Shown: positions 50,463 through 60,891, numbered from the stretch's first letter. The stretch is 64,000 nucleotides of DNA from Cytobacillus firmus DS1 (GCF_000565285.1 NZ_APVL01000014.1:62001-126000); one strand, 5' to 3'. Translations and numbers: made by a program. The notes: a model not told the origin generated them from the sequence alone.

Positions 50463-51317
50463 ATGCATACAATGTGGAAAGGAAGCATCAGTTTTGGGCT
50501 GGTGAATATACCAATTAAGCTGCATTCGGCTACAGAAGATAAGGATATTAAGCTGAGAAATCTTCATAAGGAATGTCATTCGCCAATCAAGTATGAGAAA
50601 ACCTGCCCTGTTTGTGAAGTGGAAATTAAGAACGAGGATATTGTAAAAGCTTATGAATACACAAAAGGAAAGTTTGTCGTTTTAGAGGCTGAGGATTTAG
50701 AAAAGCTTAAACAGGAAAATGAGGATAAAGCTGTCGAGATTGTGGACTTTGTAAAAATGCAGGAGATTGATCCGATTTATTATAATCGCACATATTATAT
50801 GTCTCCAGGGGATGGAGGAGGGAAAGCGTATTCCCTTTTGAGAAAAGCGCTCGAGACGTCTGAAAAAGTAGGTCTGGCAAAAATTATTATCCGCTCTAAA
50901 GAACAGATGGCTGTTGTCCGTGTATATGAAAACACTCTTGTTATGGAGACGATTCATTACCCTGATGAAGTGAGAAAGGCTGCTGATGTGCCAAATGTGC
51001 CTGCAGAAGACAAAGTAACAGATAAGGAAATCGATACTGCCATCATGCTGATTGATCAATTAACCACTGAATTCAAGCCCGAGAAATATAATGATGACTA
51101 CCGGACCGCCCTTTTGGAGCTTATCGAAGCAAAACGGACCGGCAAAGATATCGTCACTCCTGTTGAAAAAGAGCCTGCGGCAAATGTTACCGACCTTATG
51201 GCTGCCCTTCAGGCATCCATTGATAAAACTAAGCCTGCTGATGTGGAAACAAAGAAGAAACCTGCAGCTAAAAAGAAACGTTCCTCAACAAAAACAAAGG
51301 TTAAAAAGCAAGCTTGA
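50463..51317 (+). CDS. ykoV: Ku protein, non-homologous end joining
   Basis: 284 residues: bacterial Ku core (MHTMWKGSISFGLVNIPIKL ... CPVCEVEI ... VSPG-like MSPGDGGG) and a Lys-rich C-terminal tail (KKKPAAKKKRSS) that promotes DNA binding. It binds DNA ends and recruits LigD. ATG 50463 has GGGAG 8 nt upstream; ATG 50445 is less likely. A weak sigmaG-like pair GTATC-N18-CAAATTA ends 35 nt before the start; the B. subtilis counterpart is forespore-expressed. Confidence 0.93.
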   Translation: MHTMWKGSISFGLVNIPIKLHSATEDKDIKLRNLHKECHSPIKYEKTCPVCEVEIKNEDIVKAYEYTKGKFVVLEAEDLEKLKQENEDKAVEIVDFVKMQEIDPIYYNRTYYMSPGDGGGKAYSLLRKALETSEKVGLAKIIIRSKEQMAVVRVYENTLVMETIHYPDEVRKAADVPNVPAEDKVTDKEIDTAIMLIDQLTTEFKPEKYNDDYRTALLELIEAKRTGKDIVTPVEKEPAANVTDLMAALQASIDKTKPADVETKKKPAAKKKRSSTKTKVKKQA

Positions 51318-51325
51318 TGAACTGA

Positions 51326-51357
51326 AACCGAATTTGCAGATGCAGACTCGGTTTTTT
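51326..51357 (+). terminator. terminator of the Ku gene
   Basis: AACCGA and TCGGTT arms extended by TTTGCA/TGCAGA-type pairing, then TTTTTT. Confidence 0.82.
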
Positions 51358-51466
51358 ACTGTGCGGATCCGTATTTTCGAGAATGCAGCCCACTTTGGAA
51401 ACCGCAAAAAAATGTTCCGTTTATCAGATTTTGTGGTAATTCTATAACTAAAAAGGATATGAGTAA

Positions 51467-52126
51467 ATGAACCGGAAAAATGTAACAAGTAAAAAAATAT
51501 TTTTCTTAGCTCTGGCGGCCTCTATCATAGGCGGGTTTTTGCTGTTATTTATCGAAATAGTGGATGAACTGAAGGAAGAGGAGCTAATTCATTTCGATGA
51601 GTCTTTGATCCAGTATGTACAGGCATTTATTTCTCCCCGGCTCACAGAGTTTATGAGTGTAGTTACTTTTTTAGGGTCGGTAAAGTGGCTGGCTTTTTCG
51701 GTACTTGCAGCAGCTGTTCTTTTGTTCCTGTTTAAAAAGAGATCACTTTTATGGTTCATGGTTCTTTCATCGGGCCTTGGAGCACTTTTTAACCTGCTGC
51801 TGAAATGGATTTTTAAAAGAGAACGTCCGGATATCAGACCTCTGATTGAAGAGCAGGGATTCAGTTTTCCGAGTGGACATTCAATGGGATCTTTTATTTT
51901 TTATGGCTCCCTTGCCTATATGATCATCCATCTGGCAAAAAGAAAGCGCTGGAAGGCTGCGTGGACAGTGCTGCTGGGCTGTTTTATTATCATGATCGGG
52001 CTAAGCCGCATCTATTTAGGTGTTCACTTTCCCAGTGATGTAATAGCCGGTTTTGCTGCCGGTGGTGCATGGCTGACGATTATGATAATTGGATTCCGTT
52101 ATTATGAGTACCGAAAAAATGTGTAA
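51467..52126 (+). CDS. PAP2-family membrane phosphatase
   Basis: 219 residues with about five or six membrane helices. The three catalytic blocks are intact: KWIFKRERP, FPSGHSMGS and SRIYLGVHFPSD. It dephosphorylates lipid phosphates such as phosphatidylglycerol phosphate or undecaprenyl diphosphate. AAAAGGATATG region precedes the ATG. Confidence 0.9.
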   Translation: MNRKNVTSKKIFFLALAASIIGGFLLLFIEIVDELKEEELIHFDESLIQYVQAFISPRLTEFMSVVTFLGSVKWLAFSVLAAAVLLFLFKKRSLLWFMVLSSGLGALFNLLLKWIFKRERPDIRPLIEEQGFSFPSGHSMGSFIFYGSLAYMIIHLAKRKRWKAAWTVLLGCFIIMIGLSRIYLGVHFPSDVIAGFAAGGAWLTIMIIGFRYYEYRKNV

Positions 52127-52190
52127 TGGGGTTGAGAAATACGCGGTTTATTTATAACATAGGGAAATAACAGAAACAGGAGTGGAAAGA

Positions 52191-52736
52191 ATGAATCAAA
52201 GGATTTTGCCTGCATCTTCGAACATGAAAGAATTTGAAAAGTTCCTGGAAAGCCCCTATGAAATTGGTGTATTTCTCGATATGCATATTTCACAGCTGAA
52301 AAATGTTTCGCAGATGGCAAAAGTGCATAACAAAAAAATGATTTATCATGTTGATCTGATTCATGGCTTGAAGAATGATGACTACGCAACAGAATATATT
52401 TGCCAGGAATTTAAGCCCTACGGATTAATTTCTACGAAGTCCAGTGTGATCATGAAGGCGAAGCAAAAAGGAGTAATTGCTGTTCAGAGAATTTTCCTGA
52501 TCGATTCACACGCACTCGAAAAGAGCTATAAATTAATCGAGAAGACTAAGCCGGACTTTATAGAGGTTTTGCCGGGAGCCATGCCATGGATGATTAAAGA
52601 AGTGAATGATCGCTTAAATACCCCCATATTTGCGGGAGGGCTTATCCGCTCAGAAGAAGAAGTGAAGAATGCACTTGATGCAGGAGCAGCTGCCATTACA
52701 ACATCAAAAATGGAATTATGGGAAAGGTTTTCATAA
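52191..52736 (+). CDS. glpP: glycerol-uptake operon antiterminator GlpP
   Basis: 181 residues. GlpP binds leader RNA in the presence of glycerol 3-phosphate and lets RNA polymerase pass the terminators before glpFK and glpD. The signature HVDLIHGLKND, GLISTKS, RIFLIDSHAL and PGAMPW ... GGLI are all present. AGGAGTGG precedes ATG 52191. It heads the glp cluster, as in B. subtilis. Confidence 0.96.
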   Translation: MNQRILPASSNMKEFEKFLESPYEIGVFLDMHISQLKNVSQMAKVHNKKMIYHVDLIHGLKNDDYATEYICQEFKPYGLISTKSSVIMKAKQKGVIAVQRIFLIDSHALEKSYKLIEKTKPDFIEVLPGAMPWMIKEVNDRLNTPIFAGGLIRSEEEVKNALDAGAAAITTSKMELWERFS

Positions 52737-52753
52737 AAATGTTCAAGAAACGT

Positions 52754-52782
52754 TTGACAACGTTTTCATAGACTTGTATACT
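52754..52782 (+). promoter_or_regulatory. glpFK promoter with overlapping cre site
   Basis: TTGACA, 17 nt, TATACT is an almost ideal sigmaA promoter. TTGACAACGTTTTCA (52754-52768) fits the cre consensus with one mismatch and overlaps the -35, so CcpA would block initiation. Confidence 0.88.
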
Positions 52783-52815
52783 CGGTTTAACAAGTTAATT
52801 TATGTGTCGGAGATT

Positions 52816-52872
52816 AGGAGATTCACACAGTGTAGCCTTTTTAGGCTTAATCTGTCGTGAATCTCCTTTTTT
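52816..52872 (+). terminator. GlpP-controlled leader terminator before glpF
   Basis: AGGAGATTCAC (52816-52826) and GTGAATCTCCT (52857-52867) pair over a 30-nt loop, followed by TTTTTT. It lies in the leader and so is the attenuator controlled by GlpP. Confidence 0.92.
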
Positions 52873-52908
52873 GTTTCCGATCAGCCAAAATGGAAAGGGG
52901 ATTTTCAG

Positions 52909-53733
52909 ATGTCTGCATTTATGGGAGAAATGATTGGAACGATGATCTTGATTGTTTTTGGAGGAGGCGTTGTTGCCGGGGCGAATTTAAAAAAGACTTT
53001 CTCTTTTAATGGGGGATGGATTGTTGTTACGATTGCCTGGGGGCTTGCTGTAACGATGGGGGTTTTTGCTGTAGGTTCGATCAGCGGTGCACACTTGAAC
53101 CCTGCTGTAACCATTGGATTTGCGCTTAGCGGTGATTTCCCGTGGCAAGACGTGCCCGGGTATATTCTGGCTCAGGTCCTGGGTGGGTTCTTGGGAGGGG
53201 TGATTGTATTCCTTCACTATCTGCCGCATTGGAAAGAAACAGAAGATCAGGGGGCAAAGCTTGCTGTTTTCTCAACAAGTCCCGCCATTCCCCATACATT
53301 TTCAAATTTATTGAGTGAAATAATTGGGACGTTCATTCTTGTATTGGGTTTGATGTTTATAGGAGCAAATCAATTTACAGAAGGCTTAAATCCGATTGCT
53401 GTAGGCCTTCTAATTGTTGTAATCGGAATGTCGCTCGGAGGGACAACTGGCTATGCGATTAATCCGGCTAGAGACCTGGGACCGCGCATTGCTCATTTTC
53501 TTCTTCCCATTGCAGGCAAAGGGAAATCGAACTGGGGGTATGCATGGATACCGGTAGCGGGTCCAATCCTAGGGGGATTAATGGGCTCAAGCTTCTACCA
53601 AGTGATGTTCGATGGCAAAGCTTCAGGTATTGTTTGGGCAGTGCTGGGTGTTAATATAATAGTATTAATTCTTTCATATATTTTTGGCAAAAAACAGCCA
53701 GGAGAAGTTGATTCTTCTAAAGTGGCTGCATAA
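52909..53733 (+). CDS. glpF: glycerol facilitator GlpF
   Basis: 274-residue aquaglyceroporin with about six membrane helices. The two NPA boxes are Asn64-Pro-Ala (HLNPAV) and Asn185-Pro-Ala (INPARD), the second followed by the Arg of the selectivity filter. It lets glycerol enter for phosphorylation by GlpK. AAAGGGG precedes the ATG. Confidence 0.96.
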   Translation: MSAFMGEMIGTMILIVFGGGVVAGANLKKTFSFNGGWIVVTIAWGLAVTMGVFAVGSISGAHLNPAVTIGFALSGDFPWQDVPGYILAQVLGGFLGGVIVFLHYLPHWKETEDQGAKLAVFSTSPAIPHTFSNLLSEIIGTFILVLGLMFIGANQFTEGLNPIAVGLLIVVIGMSLGGTTGYAINPARDLGPRIAHFLLPIAGKGKSNWGYAWIPVAGPILGGLMGSSFYQVMFDGKASGIVWAVLGVNIIVLILSYIFGKKQPGEVDSSKVAA

Positions 53734-53756
53734 ATAAGAATAATGAACAAGATTAG

Positions 53757-55259
<1,503 letters not shown>

Positions 55260-55295
55260 TGAGAAGCAAGTTTTACACACAAATCATATCTTTTA

Positions 55296-55304
55296 TGTTA
55301 TAAT
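55296..55304 (+). promoter_or_regulatory. extended -10 promoter of glpD
   Basis: TGTTATAAT, an extended -10. It lies before the second GlpP-type leader terminator and so would drive glpD apart from glpFK. Confidence 0.65.
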
Positions 55305-55337
55305 AAGCTTAAGTTAATAGTTCGGCAGGAGATGCGG

Positions 55338-55392
55338 AGAGACCACAAAATCATTATCGTCTTATCGATAATGTGTTTTGTGGTCTCTTTTT
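55338..55392 (+). terminator. GlpP-controlled leader terminator before glpD
   Basis: AGAGACCACAAAA (55338-55350) and TTTTGTGGTCTCT (55376-55388) enclose an inner ATTATCG/CGATAAT hairpin, then TTTTTT. It is the glpD attenuator. Confidence 0.93.
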
Positions 55393-55453
55393 TATTACCT
55401 GCTTAAAAAGGGTAGTTACAACTACTAGCCTTTTCGACAAGGAGGAGACAGCA

Positions 55454-57118
55454 ATGACATTTTCTAATTTAAATCGTACTGACATGATAAATACACTTAC
55501 AGCAGAAGAATTTGATGTTCTGATTATTGGCGGAGGCATAACGGGAGCGGGGATTGCTCTGGACGCGGCAACACGGGGAATGAAAACGGCACTCGTCGAA
55601 ATGCAGGATTTCGCAGCCGGAACTTCCAGCCGTTCAACAAAACTGGTTCACGGCGGATTAAGATATCTTAAACAATTTGAAGTAAAGATGGTAGCGGAAG
55701 TCGGTAAGGAGCGGGCAATCGTATATGAAAATGGGCCACATGTGACTACACCGGAGTGGATGCTGCTTCCGATGCATAAAGGAGGCACATTTGGAAAGTT
55801 CTCAACCTCTATCGGCCTTAGAGTTTACGATTTTCTGGCAGGCGTCAGAAAGTCTGAACGCAGAAGTATGCTCAATGTCAGGGAAACATTATCAAAAGAG
55901 CCGCTTGTAAAAAAAGATGGACTTAAAGGCGGCGGTTACTATGTGGAATACCGTACAGATGATGCCCGTCTCACTATAGAGGTAATGAAAGCTGCAGCAG
56001 AAAAAGGCGCTATGCCTGTTAACTATTTGAAGGTCGAAAAACTTTTATATGATGAACAAGGAAAAGTTTGCGGAGCTGCAGCTGCAGATCAGCTGACAGG
56101 CAGGGTTCATGAAATTAGAGCAAAAAAAGTCATTAACGCAGCAGGTCCCTGGGTTGATTCTATCCGCGAGAAAGACGGATCAAAGAAAGGAAAGACCCTG
56201 CGTTTGACTAAAGGTGTTCATTTAGTAATAGACCAATCCAAGTTCCCGTTAAAACAGGCTGTGTATTTTGACACACCTGACAAAAGGATGGTATTTGCCA
56301 TTCCGAGAGATGGTAAGACCTATGTGGGAACAACAGATACATTCTATAATTCTAATCCCGTTAATCCTAAAATGACTGTCAGTGACAGAACATACATCAT
56401 TAACGCCATTAACTTTATGTTCCCTTCTGTAAAGATAGCTGAGAATGACATTGAATCCAGCTGGGCTGGTGTTCGTCCTCTTATTTGGGAAGAAGGAAAA
56501 GATCCATCCGAAATATCACGGAAAGATGAAATTTGGGAATCGGATACTGGGTTGCTGACAATTGCAGGAGGGAAACTGACCGGGTACCGGAAAATGGCCG
56601 AGACCATTGTTGATTTGCTTGCTGAAAAATTCAAACAGGAATCTAATAGAACATTTAGCAGAAGTATCACAAAAACATTGCCCATTTCAGGCGGGAATGT
56701 AGGGGGGGCATCCAAATTTCAGGAATTTATCAGGTTTCAGACTGAAAAAGGAACAAGCATTGGTTTATCAGCGGAACATTCCAGGCACCTTGTTAAAATG
56801 TATGGGTCTAATGTCGGTATCATTTTTAATATGATTGAAACAAAAAGGAGTGAAGCTGAGAATTATGGCTTGCCGATTGTATTATGGTCAAAGCTGAAGT
56901 ATGCAATTGAACATGAAATGGCTGCCACCCCTGTTGACTTTTTTAACCGCAGAACAGGAGCGCTTCTTTTTGATATTGAAACGGTAAGAAATTATCAAGG
57001 GCAAGTAATTTCATATATGGCTGATGCATTTAATTGGGATACAGCTGCAGAAAGAAATTATGAGAACCAGCTTAACCAGGAACTAAGCTTTGCAATAAAG
57101 CCTGCTGATCAGGACTAA
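55454..57118 (+). CDS. glpD: aerobic glycerol-3-phosphate dehydrogenase
   Basis: FAD-dependent membrane-associated enzyme, 554 residues, passing electrons to the quinone pool. FAD-binding [19 protein letters not shown] and [13 protein letters not shown] near the N-terminus; [12 protein letters not shown] and a C-terminal helical cap. Start ATG 55454 has AAGGAGGAG 8 nt upstream; the frame back to 55373 runs over the attenuator and is not translated. Confidence 0.96.
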   Translation: MTFSNLNRTDMINTLTAEEFDVLIIGGGITGAGIALDAATRGMKTALVEMQDFAAGTSSRSTKLVHGGLRYLKQFEVKMVAEVGKERAIVYENGPHVTTPEWMLLPMHKGGTFGKFSTSIGLRVYDFLAGVRKSERRSMLNVRETLSKEPLVKKDGLKGGGYYVEYRTDDARLTIEVMKAAAEKGAMPVNYLKVEKLLYDEQGKVCGAAAADQLTGRVHEIRAKKVINAAGPWVDSIREKDGSKKGKTLRLTKGVHLVIDQSKFPLKQAVYFDTPDKRMVFAIPRDGKTYVGTTDTFYNSNPVNPKMTVSDRTYIINAINFMFPSVKIAENDIESSWAGVRPLIWEEGKDPSEISRKDEIWESDTGLLTIAGGKLTGYRKMAETIVDLLAEKFKQESNRTFSRSITKTLPISGGNVGGASKFQEFIRFQTEKGTSIGLSAEHSRHLVKMYGSNVGIIFNMIETKRSEAENYGLPIVLWSKLKYAIEHEMAATPVDFFNRRTGALLFDIETVRNYQGQVISYMADAFNWDTAAERNYENQLNQELSFAIKPADQD

Positions 57119-57146
57119 AACTCTCCGGACGGGGAGTTTTCTTTTT
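57117..57146 (+). terminator. terminator of glpD
   Basis: AAAACTCTCC, GGAC loop, GGGGAGTTTT, then T run. Confidence 0.92.
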
Positions 57147-57216
57147 ATAGGAGAATTTAAACAAAAGGGACATTCAACAGGCATACTATATTATATATAG
57201 GTAGCGGAGGTGGATT

Positions 57217-58176
57217 ATGTACAATGTTCTCATGTTTGTTGACTCGGGGGTTGATGATTCACTTGCCCTGATGTATGCCCTTCAGCATCCCGAAATTAAT
57301 TTAGTAGGTGTAGTCAGTGCATATGGCAACATAACCAAAGAAGAATCCATTAATAATACTGCCTATTTACTGAACCTTGCTGGCCGAGAGGACATTCCGA
57401 TTATAGCAGGGGCAAGCGGTCCATTATCAGGTGAGACCGCTGTCTTTTATCCTGAAATTCACGGGAAGGAAGGCCTCGGGCCCATTCAGCCTCCGGAGGA
57501 TTTCAGCAGCAAAATAAAGGTATATGATATAAACAAAATTATTGAAATTGTAAATGAATACAAAAATGACCTTGTGATCGTTGGGGTTGGGAGGCAGACA
57601 GATTTGGCACTGCCGCTCATTCTGTATGGAAAGGATGCATATAAAGATGTAAATGCATTTTATTTAATGGGTGGTGCATTTCTGGTTCCGGGAAATGTAA
57701 CGCCAGAGGCGGAAGCCAACTTTTATGCTGACCCCATCGCAGCGGATTCAGTGCTGGAAAAAGCAAAAAACATTAATATATTTCCTCTGAACGTAACAAA
57801 TAAAGCGATTATCCGGCCCGAGACGATTAATTTTATCGCAAATAATACCCAGTCACCTTTTAAAGATCTAATCAAACCTGCTTATGATTATTATTACGAA
57901 GCTTACCAAAAGCTTGTTCCGGGAATTCAGGGTGCACCTCTCCATGATGTTCTTGTTTTAAGTGTTCTTACAAATCCCGATCTTGTTAAATATGTTAAAC
58001 GAAGAGTGAGAATTGAACAGTTTGGAAAGGCCAAAGGGAAAAGCATAGCTGATTTTAGGCCTAAGCCAGAAGAGGAGCCTCCGGAAACAATTGATAATAT
58101 CGCGATGGAGCTTGACCTGCAACCATTTGTCATTGATTTTATGGAAGTTTTCCTCTCACAGAAAAATCAGGAGTAG
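57217..58176 (+). CDS. inosine/uridine-preferring nucleoside hydrolase family protein
   Basis: 319 residues. The Ca2+-binding N-terminus normally reads DTDPGxDDA; here it is MFVDSGVDDSLAL, so the first Asp is replaced by Phe. VVSAYGNITKEES, GGAFLVPGNVTPEAEANFYADP and the late HDV (PLHDVLVL) fit the family. It may have altered substrate use or be less active. AGCGGAGG precedes the ATG. Confidence 0.87.
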   Translation: MYNVLMFVDSGVDDSLALMYALQHPEINLVGVVSAYGNITKEESINNTAYLLNLAGREDIPIIAGASGPLSGETAVFYPEIHGKEGLGPIQPPEDFSSKIKVYDINKIIEIVNEYKNDLVIVGVGRQTDLALPLILYGKDAYKDVNAFYLMGGAFLVPGNVTPEAEANFYADPIAADSVLEKAKNINIFPLNVTNKAIIRPETINFIANNTQSPFKDLIKPAYDYYYEAYQKLVPGIQGAPLHDVLVLSVLTNPDLVKYVKRRVRIEQFGKAKGKSIADFRPKPEEEPPETIDNIAMELDLQPFVIDFMEVFLSQKNQE

Positions 58177-58206
58177 CTTTTGACACATTGTGTTAAAAGC
58201 TTTTTT
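58175..58206 (+). terminator. terminator of the nucleoside hydrolase gene
   Basis: AGCTTTTGACAC and TGTTAAAAGCT arms, then TTTTTT. Confidence 0.85.
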
Positions 58207-58358
58207 ATTTTCATTGAAGGGGAATGGGAAGTTCACATAGAATTTATTAACATGGAAGACATTTGCAGTGAGTGGGAGATTCTTTCGGGAAAAATAAAAT
58301 GGCAATAATCCATTTATCTTCAGCATACATTAATCAAAATCAAATGGAGGCTTTCGAA

Positions 58359-58847
58359 TTGCTGAAAAATAAAAAATTAAACACGACTCTTTCAATTCTC
58401 GGAATTGTCATAGCCATTGCCCTGGCGTACAGTGTGCTTGTCTTTTTAAATAAGGATGAATCTAATATGCAAAAGACATCGGCAAATGCGGAGACACCCT
58501 CACAGGGATTAATGTACGAAGATTTAGGAGACTTTATTGCCTCTAATCATACTTTTTATAATGAAACACTTGGATGGGGAAGAGACAGTAAAGTCAGCTG
58601 GCCTAAACAAAGAAAGCAAGCTGATTTAATCTTAAACTCCCTAAAAAAAATATCTGCAGAGAATGAGGATCTGCAGAAGGACCTTGGGACAATAGCCAGC
58701 CTGGCAGAATCTGTGCAGTCAGGCACTAAGGAAAAGGATGTTTTAATCAAACTTCACCGGTATTTTCATGATCTGGATATTGGTTTTAATGACTACAAAG
58801 ATACAACCGATTATTTTGATGTAACCCAATATAAAGGAGAAAGCTGA
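58359..58847 (+). CDS. unknown protein with one N-terminal membrane anchor
   Basis: 162 residues from a TTG start, with ATGGAGG 8 nt upstream. Residues about 9-31 form one hydrophobic helix; the rest is acidic and helical, extracytoplasmic by the positive-inside rule (KNKK before the helix). It contains a conserved-looking WPKQRKQADLILNSLKKI helix. No family recognised. A longer frame starting at 58272 has no good ribosome binding site. Confidence 0.7.
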   Translation: MLKNKKLNTTLSILGIVIAIALAYSVLVFLNKDESNMQKTSANAETPSQGLMYEDLGDFIASNHTFYNETLGWGRDSKVSWPKQRKQADLILNSLKKISAENEDLQKDLGTIASLAESVQSGTKEKDVLIKLHRYFHDLDIGFNDYKDTTDYFDVTQYKGES

Positions 58848-58870
58848 TCTTCGGGTGACAAGATTTTTTC

Positions 58871-58899
58871 TTGACAGATAACCGCATATAAGATAGTAT
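58871..58899 (+). promoter_or_regulatory. strong sigmaA promoter of an intergenic RNA
   Basis: TTGACA, 17 nt, TAGTAT. No annotated gene follows for 680 nt, so it drives the short RNA at 58906. Confidence 0.8.
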
Positions 58900-58905
58900 A
58901 GTGAT

Positions 58906-58996
58906 TGAAGTATTTGAGGTATATTGTTGAAGTCGTTAATTCACTTGGGATGTTCGGCAGCCGAACCTTATTTTCAGTGAAACTGCGGCTTTTTAT
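58906..58996 (+). ncRNA. short transcript with a 17-codon reading frame and attenuator-like hairpins
   Basis: From the promoter, GAGGT (58916-58920) precedes TTG 58927, which opens a frame of 17 codons (MKSLIHLGCSAAEPYFQ) ending at 58980. GTTCGG-CAG-CCGAAC (58952-58966) competes with AGCCG/CGGCT (58959-58990), which has a T-rich tail and looks like a terminator. A leader-peptide attenuator or a dual-function sRNA are the two readings. No gene lies immediately downstream. Confidence 0.55.
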
Positions 58997-59160
58997 TATG
59001 TTTTATGCTCTTTAGGATTTTGAAAGAGTAAGTATGTGTTTGTAATTAAGAATAATTTGTGTGGACAGCTTAACGCTGAATGATCTTCTTAATCATCTTC
59101 TGTAAACCAGACACTTCTCCGTATTTTTACTTCAGTAAGTTTCTTACCAATTAATATTAA

Positions 59161-59325
59161 AATCTCAGAGAGCATCTAAGTCGGATAGGATTCCGACCGA
59201 CCTGATTCCCACTGGCGCGGTCTAGGAGCCGCAAGGATGGAAGAGAGGCAGGGCTTTCATTGTTTTAGGTAATAATTAATTAACTCAAATATATCACTTA
59301 AAAGGACAGTTTTCTGTCCTTTTTT
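59161..59325 (+). ncRNA. candidate structured RNA with three-way junction and terminator
   Basis: CATC (59173-59176) pairs with GATG (59236-59239), enclosing GTCGGA-TAGGAT-TCCGAC (59180-59197) and GCGG/CCGC (59217-59232). An outer CTC/GAG pairing adds to it. About 60 nt downstream AAAAGGACAG-TTTT-CTGTCCTTTT (59300-59323) ends the unit. No reading frame with a ribosome binding site is seen in 58997-59400. The promoter is not clear. Family not recognised. Confidence 0.5.
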
Positions 59326-59420
59326 ATTTATTTTTCAAAAACACGAACATTTTAATTCATTTCAGTTTAATTATTTGTGTTTTTGTGATATTATCTACTC
59401 ATCAGAATAGCTTATCAAAA

Positions 59421-59490
59421 TCGCAGTGACTGACGACAATGCGGAATCAACCGCTGGGGAGCTGCGTCTATGTATAGCCGGTCGTCTGGG
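59421..59490 (+). ncRNA. ZTP riboswitch (pfl motif) upstream of folD
   Basis: GACTGACGACAATGCGGAAT, CAACCGCTGGGGAGCTGCG and GCCGGTCGTCTGGGCA show the conserved pairings and the 3' pseudoknot strand of the pfl motif. It senses ZTP/ZMP, a sign of 10-formyl-tetrahydrofolate shortage, and raises folD expression. The terminator next to it is the expression platform. Confidence 0.88.
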
Positions 59491-59491
59491 C

Positions 59492-59522
59492 AGAGATAAG
59501 GGATACCCTTGTCTCTTTTTTC
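59492..59522 (+). terminator. ZTP-controlled terminator
   Basis: AGAGATAAGGG, ATA loop, CCCTTGTCTCT, then T run. The 5' strand abuts the aptamer's last conserved block, so ligand binding can compete with it. Confidence 0.88.
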
Positions 59523-59582
59523 ATAACGAAATGGAAAAGCCCGCAAGCCGAAATAGGTGCTTTTCCTATAGGAGGAATATGC

Positions 59583-60449
59583 ATGGCGGAAAAAAAGATT
59601 ATTCTTGATGGAATTGTTGTGGCAAAACATGTGAAAGACCAATTAAAAAATCGTATCGAGGAATTAAAAGGAAAAGGTGTTGAGCCTTGTTTAGCCACTA
59701 TTTTAGTGGGAGATGATCCTTCGTCTGAAACGTATGTAAGGATGAAGGGAAATGCATGTAAAAAGCTTGGCATACTATCAAAACGTATTCATATGTCAAA
59801 GGATACAACTACACAAGAACTATTAGAAAAGATTGCAGAACTAAACGATGATTCTTCTATACATGGAATCCTTCTCCAGCATCCCGTGCCTGGACATATA
59901 GATGAACGCAAAGCTTTTGAGGCCATTGCTATTGAAAAAGACGTAGACGGTGTTACAAGCCTCGGATATGGACAGACTGCTTTCGGATTTGGTGAATATC
60001 CTTCCTGTACACCTGCAGCTATTTTGGAGATTATGGATTATTATAAACTGAATGCTGAAGGTATGCATGCTGTTGTCATCGGCAGAAGCCCAATCCTTGG
60101 CAAGCCGGTTTCTGCCCTTTTACTCAATCGAAATGCAACGGTCACAACCTGCCATTCATATACCCAAGATCTGCCCAGAATTGTAAAGCAGGCTGATATT
60201 GTAGTTGCAGCTGTGGGACAACCTAACTTTGTTAAGGGTGAATGGATTAAAGAAGGCGCTATTGTTCTTGATGCCGGATATAATGAAGGAAATATTGGAG
60301 ATGCCGAGTATGCCAGCTGTTTCGAAAAGGCGTTTGCTATCACACCTGTACCAGGTGGAGTAGGACCTGTTACGATTTCTATGCTTTTGAAACATACTGT
60401 TCATGCTGCGGAAAAGACGATAACTAATAAGAAAATCGTAAGTAGTTAA
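59583..60449 (+). CDS. folD: methylenetetrahydrofolate dehydrogenase/cyclohydrolase FolD
   Basis: 288-residue bifunctional enzyme making 10-formyl-THF from 5,10-methylene-THF. Active-site SETYVRMKGNACKKLGI (Tyr and Lys), GILLQHPVPGH, and the NADP site VIGRSPILGKPVSALL are complete. TAGGAGGA precedes the ATG. The upstream ZTP riboswitch fits its role in purine synthesis. Confidence 0.97.
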   Translation: MAEKKIILDGIVVAKHVKDQLKNRIEELKGKGVEPCLATILVGDDPSSETYVRMKGNACKKLGILSKRIHMSKDTTTQELLEKIAELNDDSSIHGILLQHPVPGHIDERKAFEAIAIEKDVDGVTSLGYGQTAFGFGEYPSCTPAAILEIMDYYKLNAEGMHAVVIGRSPILGKPVSALLLNRNATVTTCHSYTQDLPRIVKQADIVVAAVGQPNFVKGEWIKEGAIVLDAGYNEGNIGDAEYASCFEKAFAITPVPGGVGPVTISMLLKHTVHAAEKTITNKKIVSS

Positions 60450-60483
60450 TTTATCCCTAATTAAAAATTGATCTCCAAAAGGA

Positions 60484-60512
60484 TTGACTTATAGATGGGT
60501 GTCGTTTATTAT
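60484..60512 (+). promoter_or_regulatory. sigmaA promoter of an intergenic RNA
   Basis: TTGACT, 17 nt, TATTAT. The next coding region starts 160 nt downstream, beyond a terminator. Confidence 0.75.
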
Positions 60513-60518
60513 TAGGTT

Positions 60519-60622
60519 AACGCTGTAAAGTTCGTAATATACTTTTTGGATAAGTAGACGTAGCTGCAAAGAAATGTAGGCGATCGTTCATCCTCATTTC
60601 TGGCAGCTGCGTCTTTTTTATG
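60519..60622 (+). ncRNA. candidate small RNA of about 100 nt between folD and a cold-shock gene
   Basis: Runs from the promoter at 60484 to a long hairpin: GACGTAGCTGC...AGAAATG (60557 onward) pairs with CATTTCT..CAGCTGCGTC (to about 60616), an 18-nt loop between, followed by TTTTTT. No reading frame with a ribosome binding site. Promoter and intrinsic terminator about 100 nt apart with no gene between is the classic layout of an sRNA. An extra leader for csp is less likely because the terminator would stop it. Confidence 0.6.
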
Positions 60623-60677
60623 TTTAAGTTTATATGGTACATTATAGTGAAAAACAACTTATTGGGAGGCAACACAA

Positions 60678-60878
60678 ATGAACACAGGTAAAGTTAAATG
60701 GTTTAATGCAGAAAAAGGTTTCGGATTCATCGAATCTTCAGAAGGTCAAGATGTATTCGTACACTTCTCCGCTATCCAAACTGAAGGTTTCAAAACTTTA
60801 GAAGAAGGTCAAGACGTAACTTTCGAAATCGTTGAAGGTAACCGTGGACCTCAAGCTGCTAACGTAACAAAAGCATAA
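60678..60878 (+). CDS. cold-shock protein, CspA/B family
   Basis: 66-residue OB-fold RNA chaperone. RNA-binding motifs GFGFI and VFVHFSAI are intact. It melts mRNA structure at low temperature and in growth. GGGAGG precedes the ATG. Nearly the same sequence recurs at 62771, so two csp paralogues flank the CshA helicase. Confidence 0.95.
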   Translation: MNTGKVKWFNAEKGFGFIESSEGQDVFVHFSAIQTEGFKTLEEGQDVTFEIVEGNRGPQAANVTKA

Positions 60879-60891
60879 TTTTGCTTAAATG

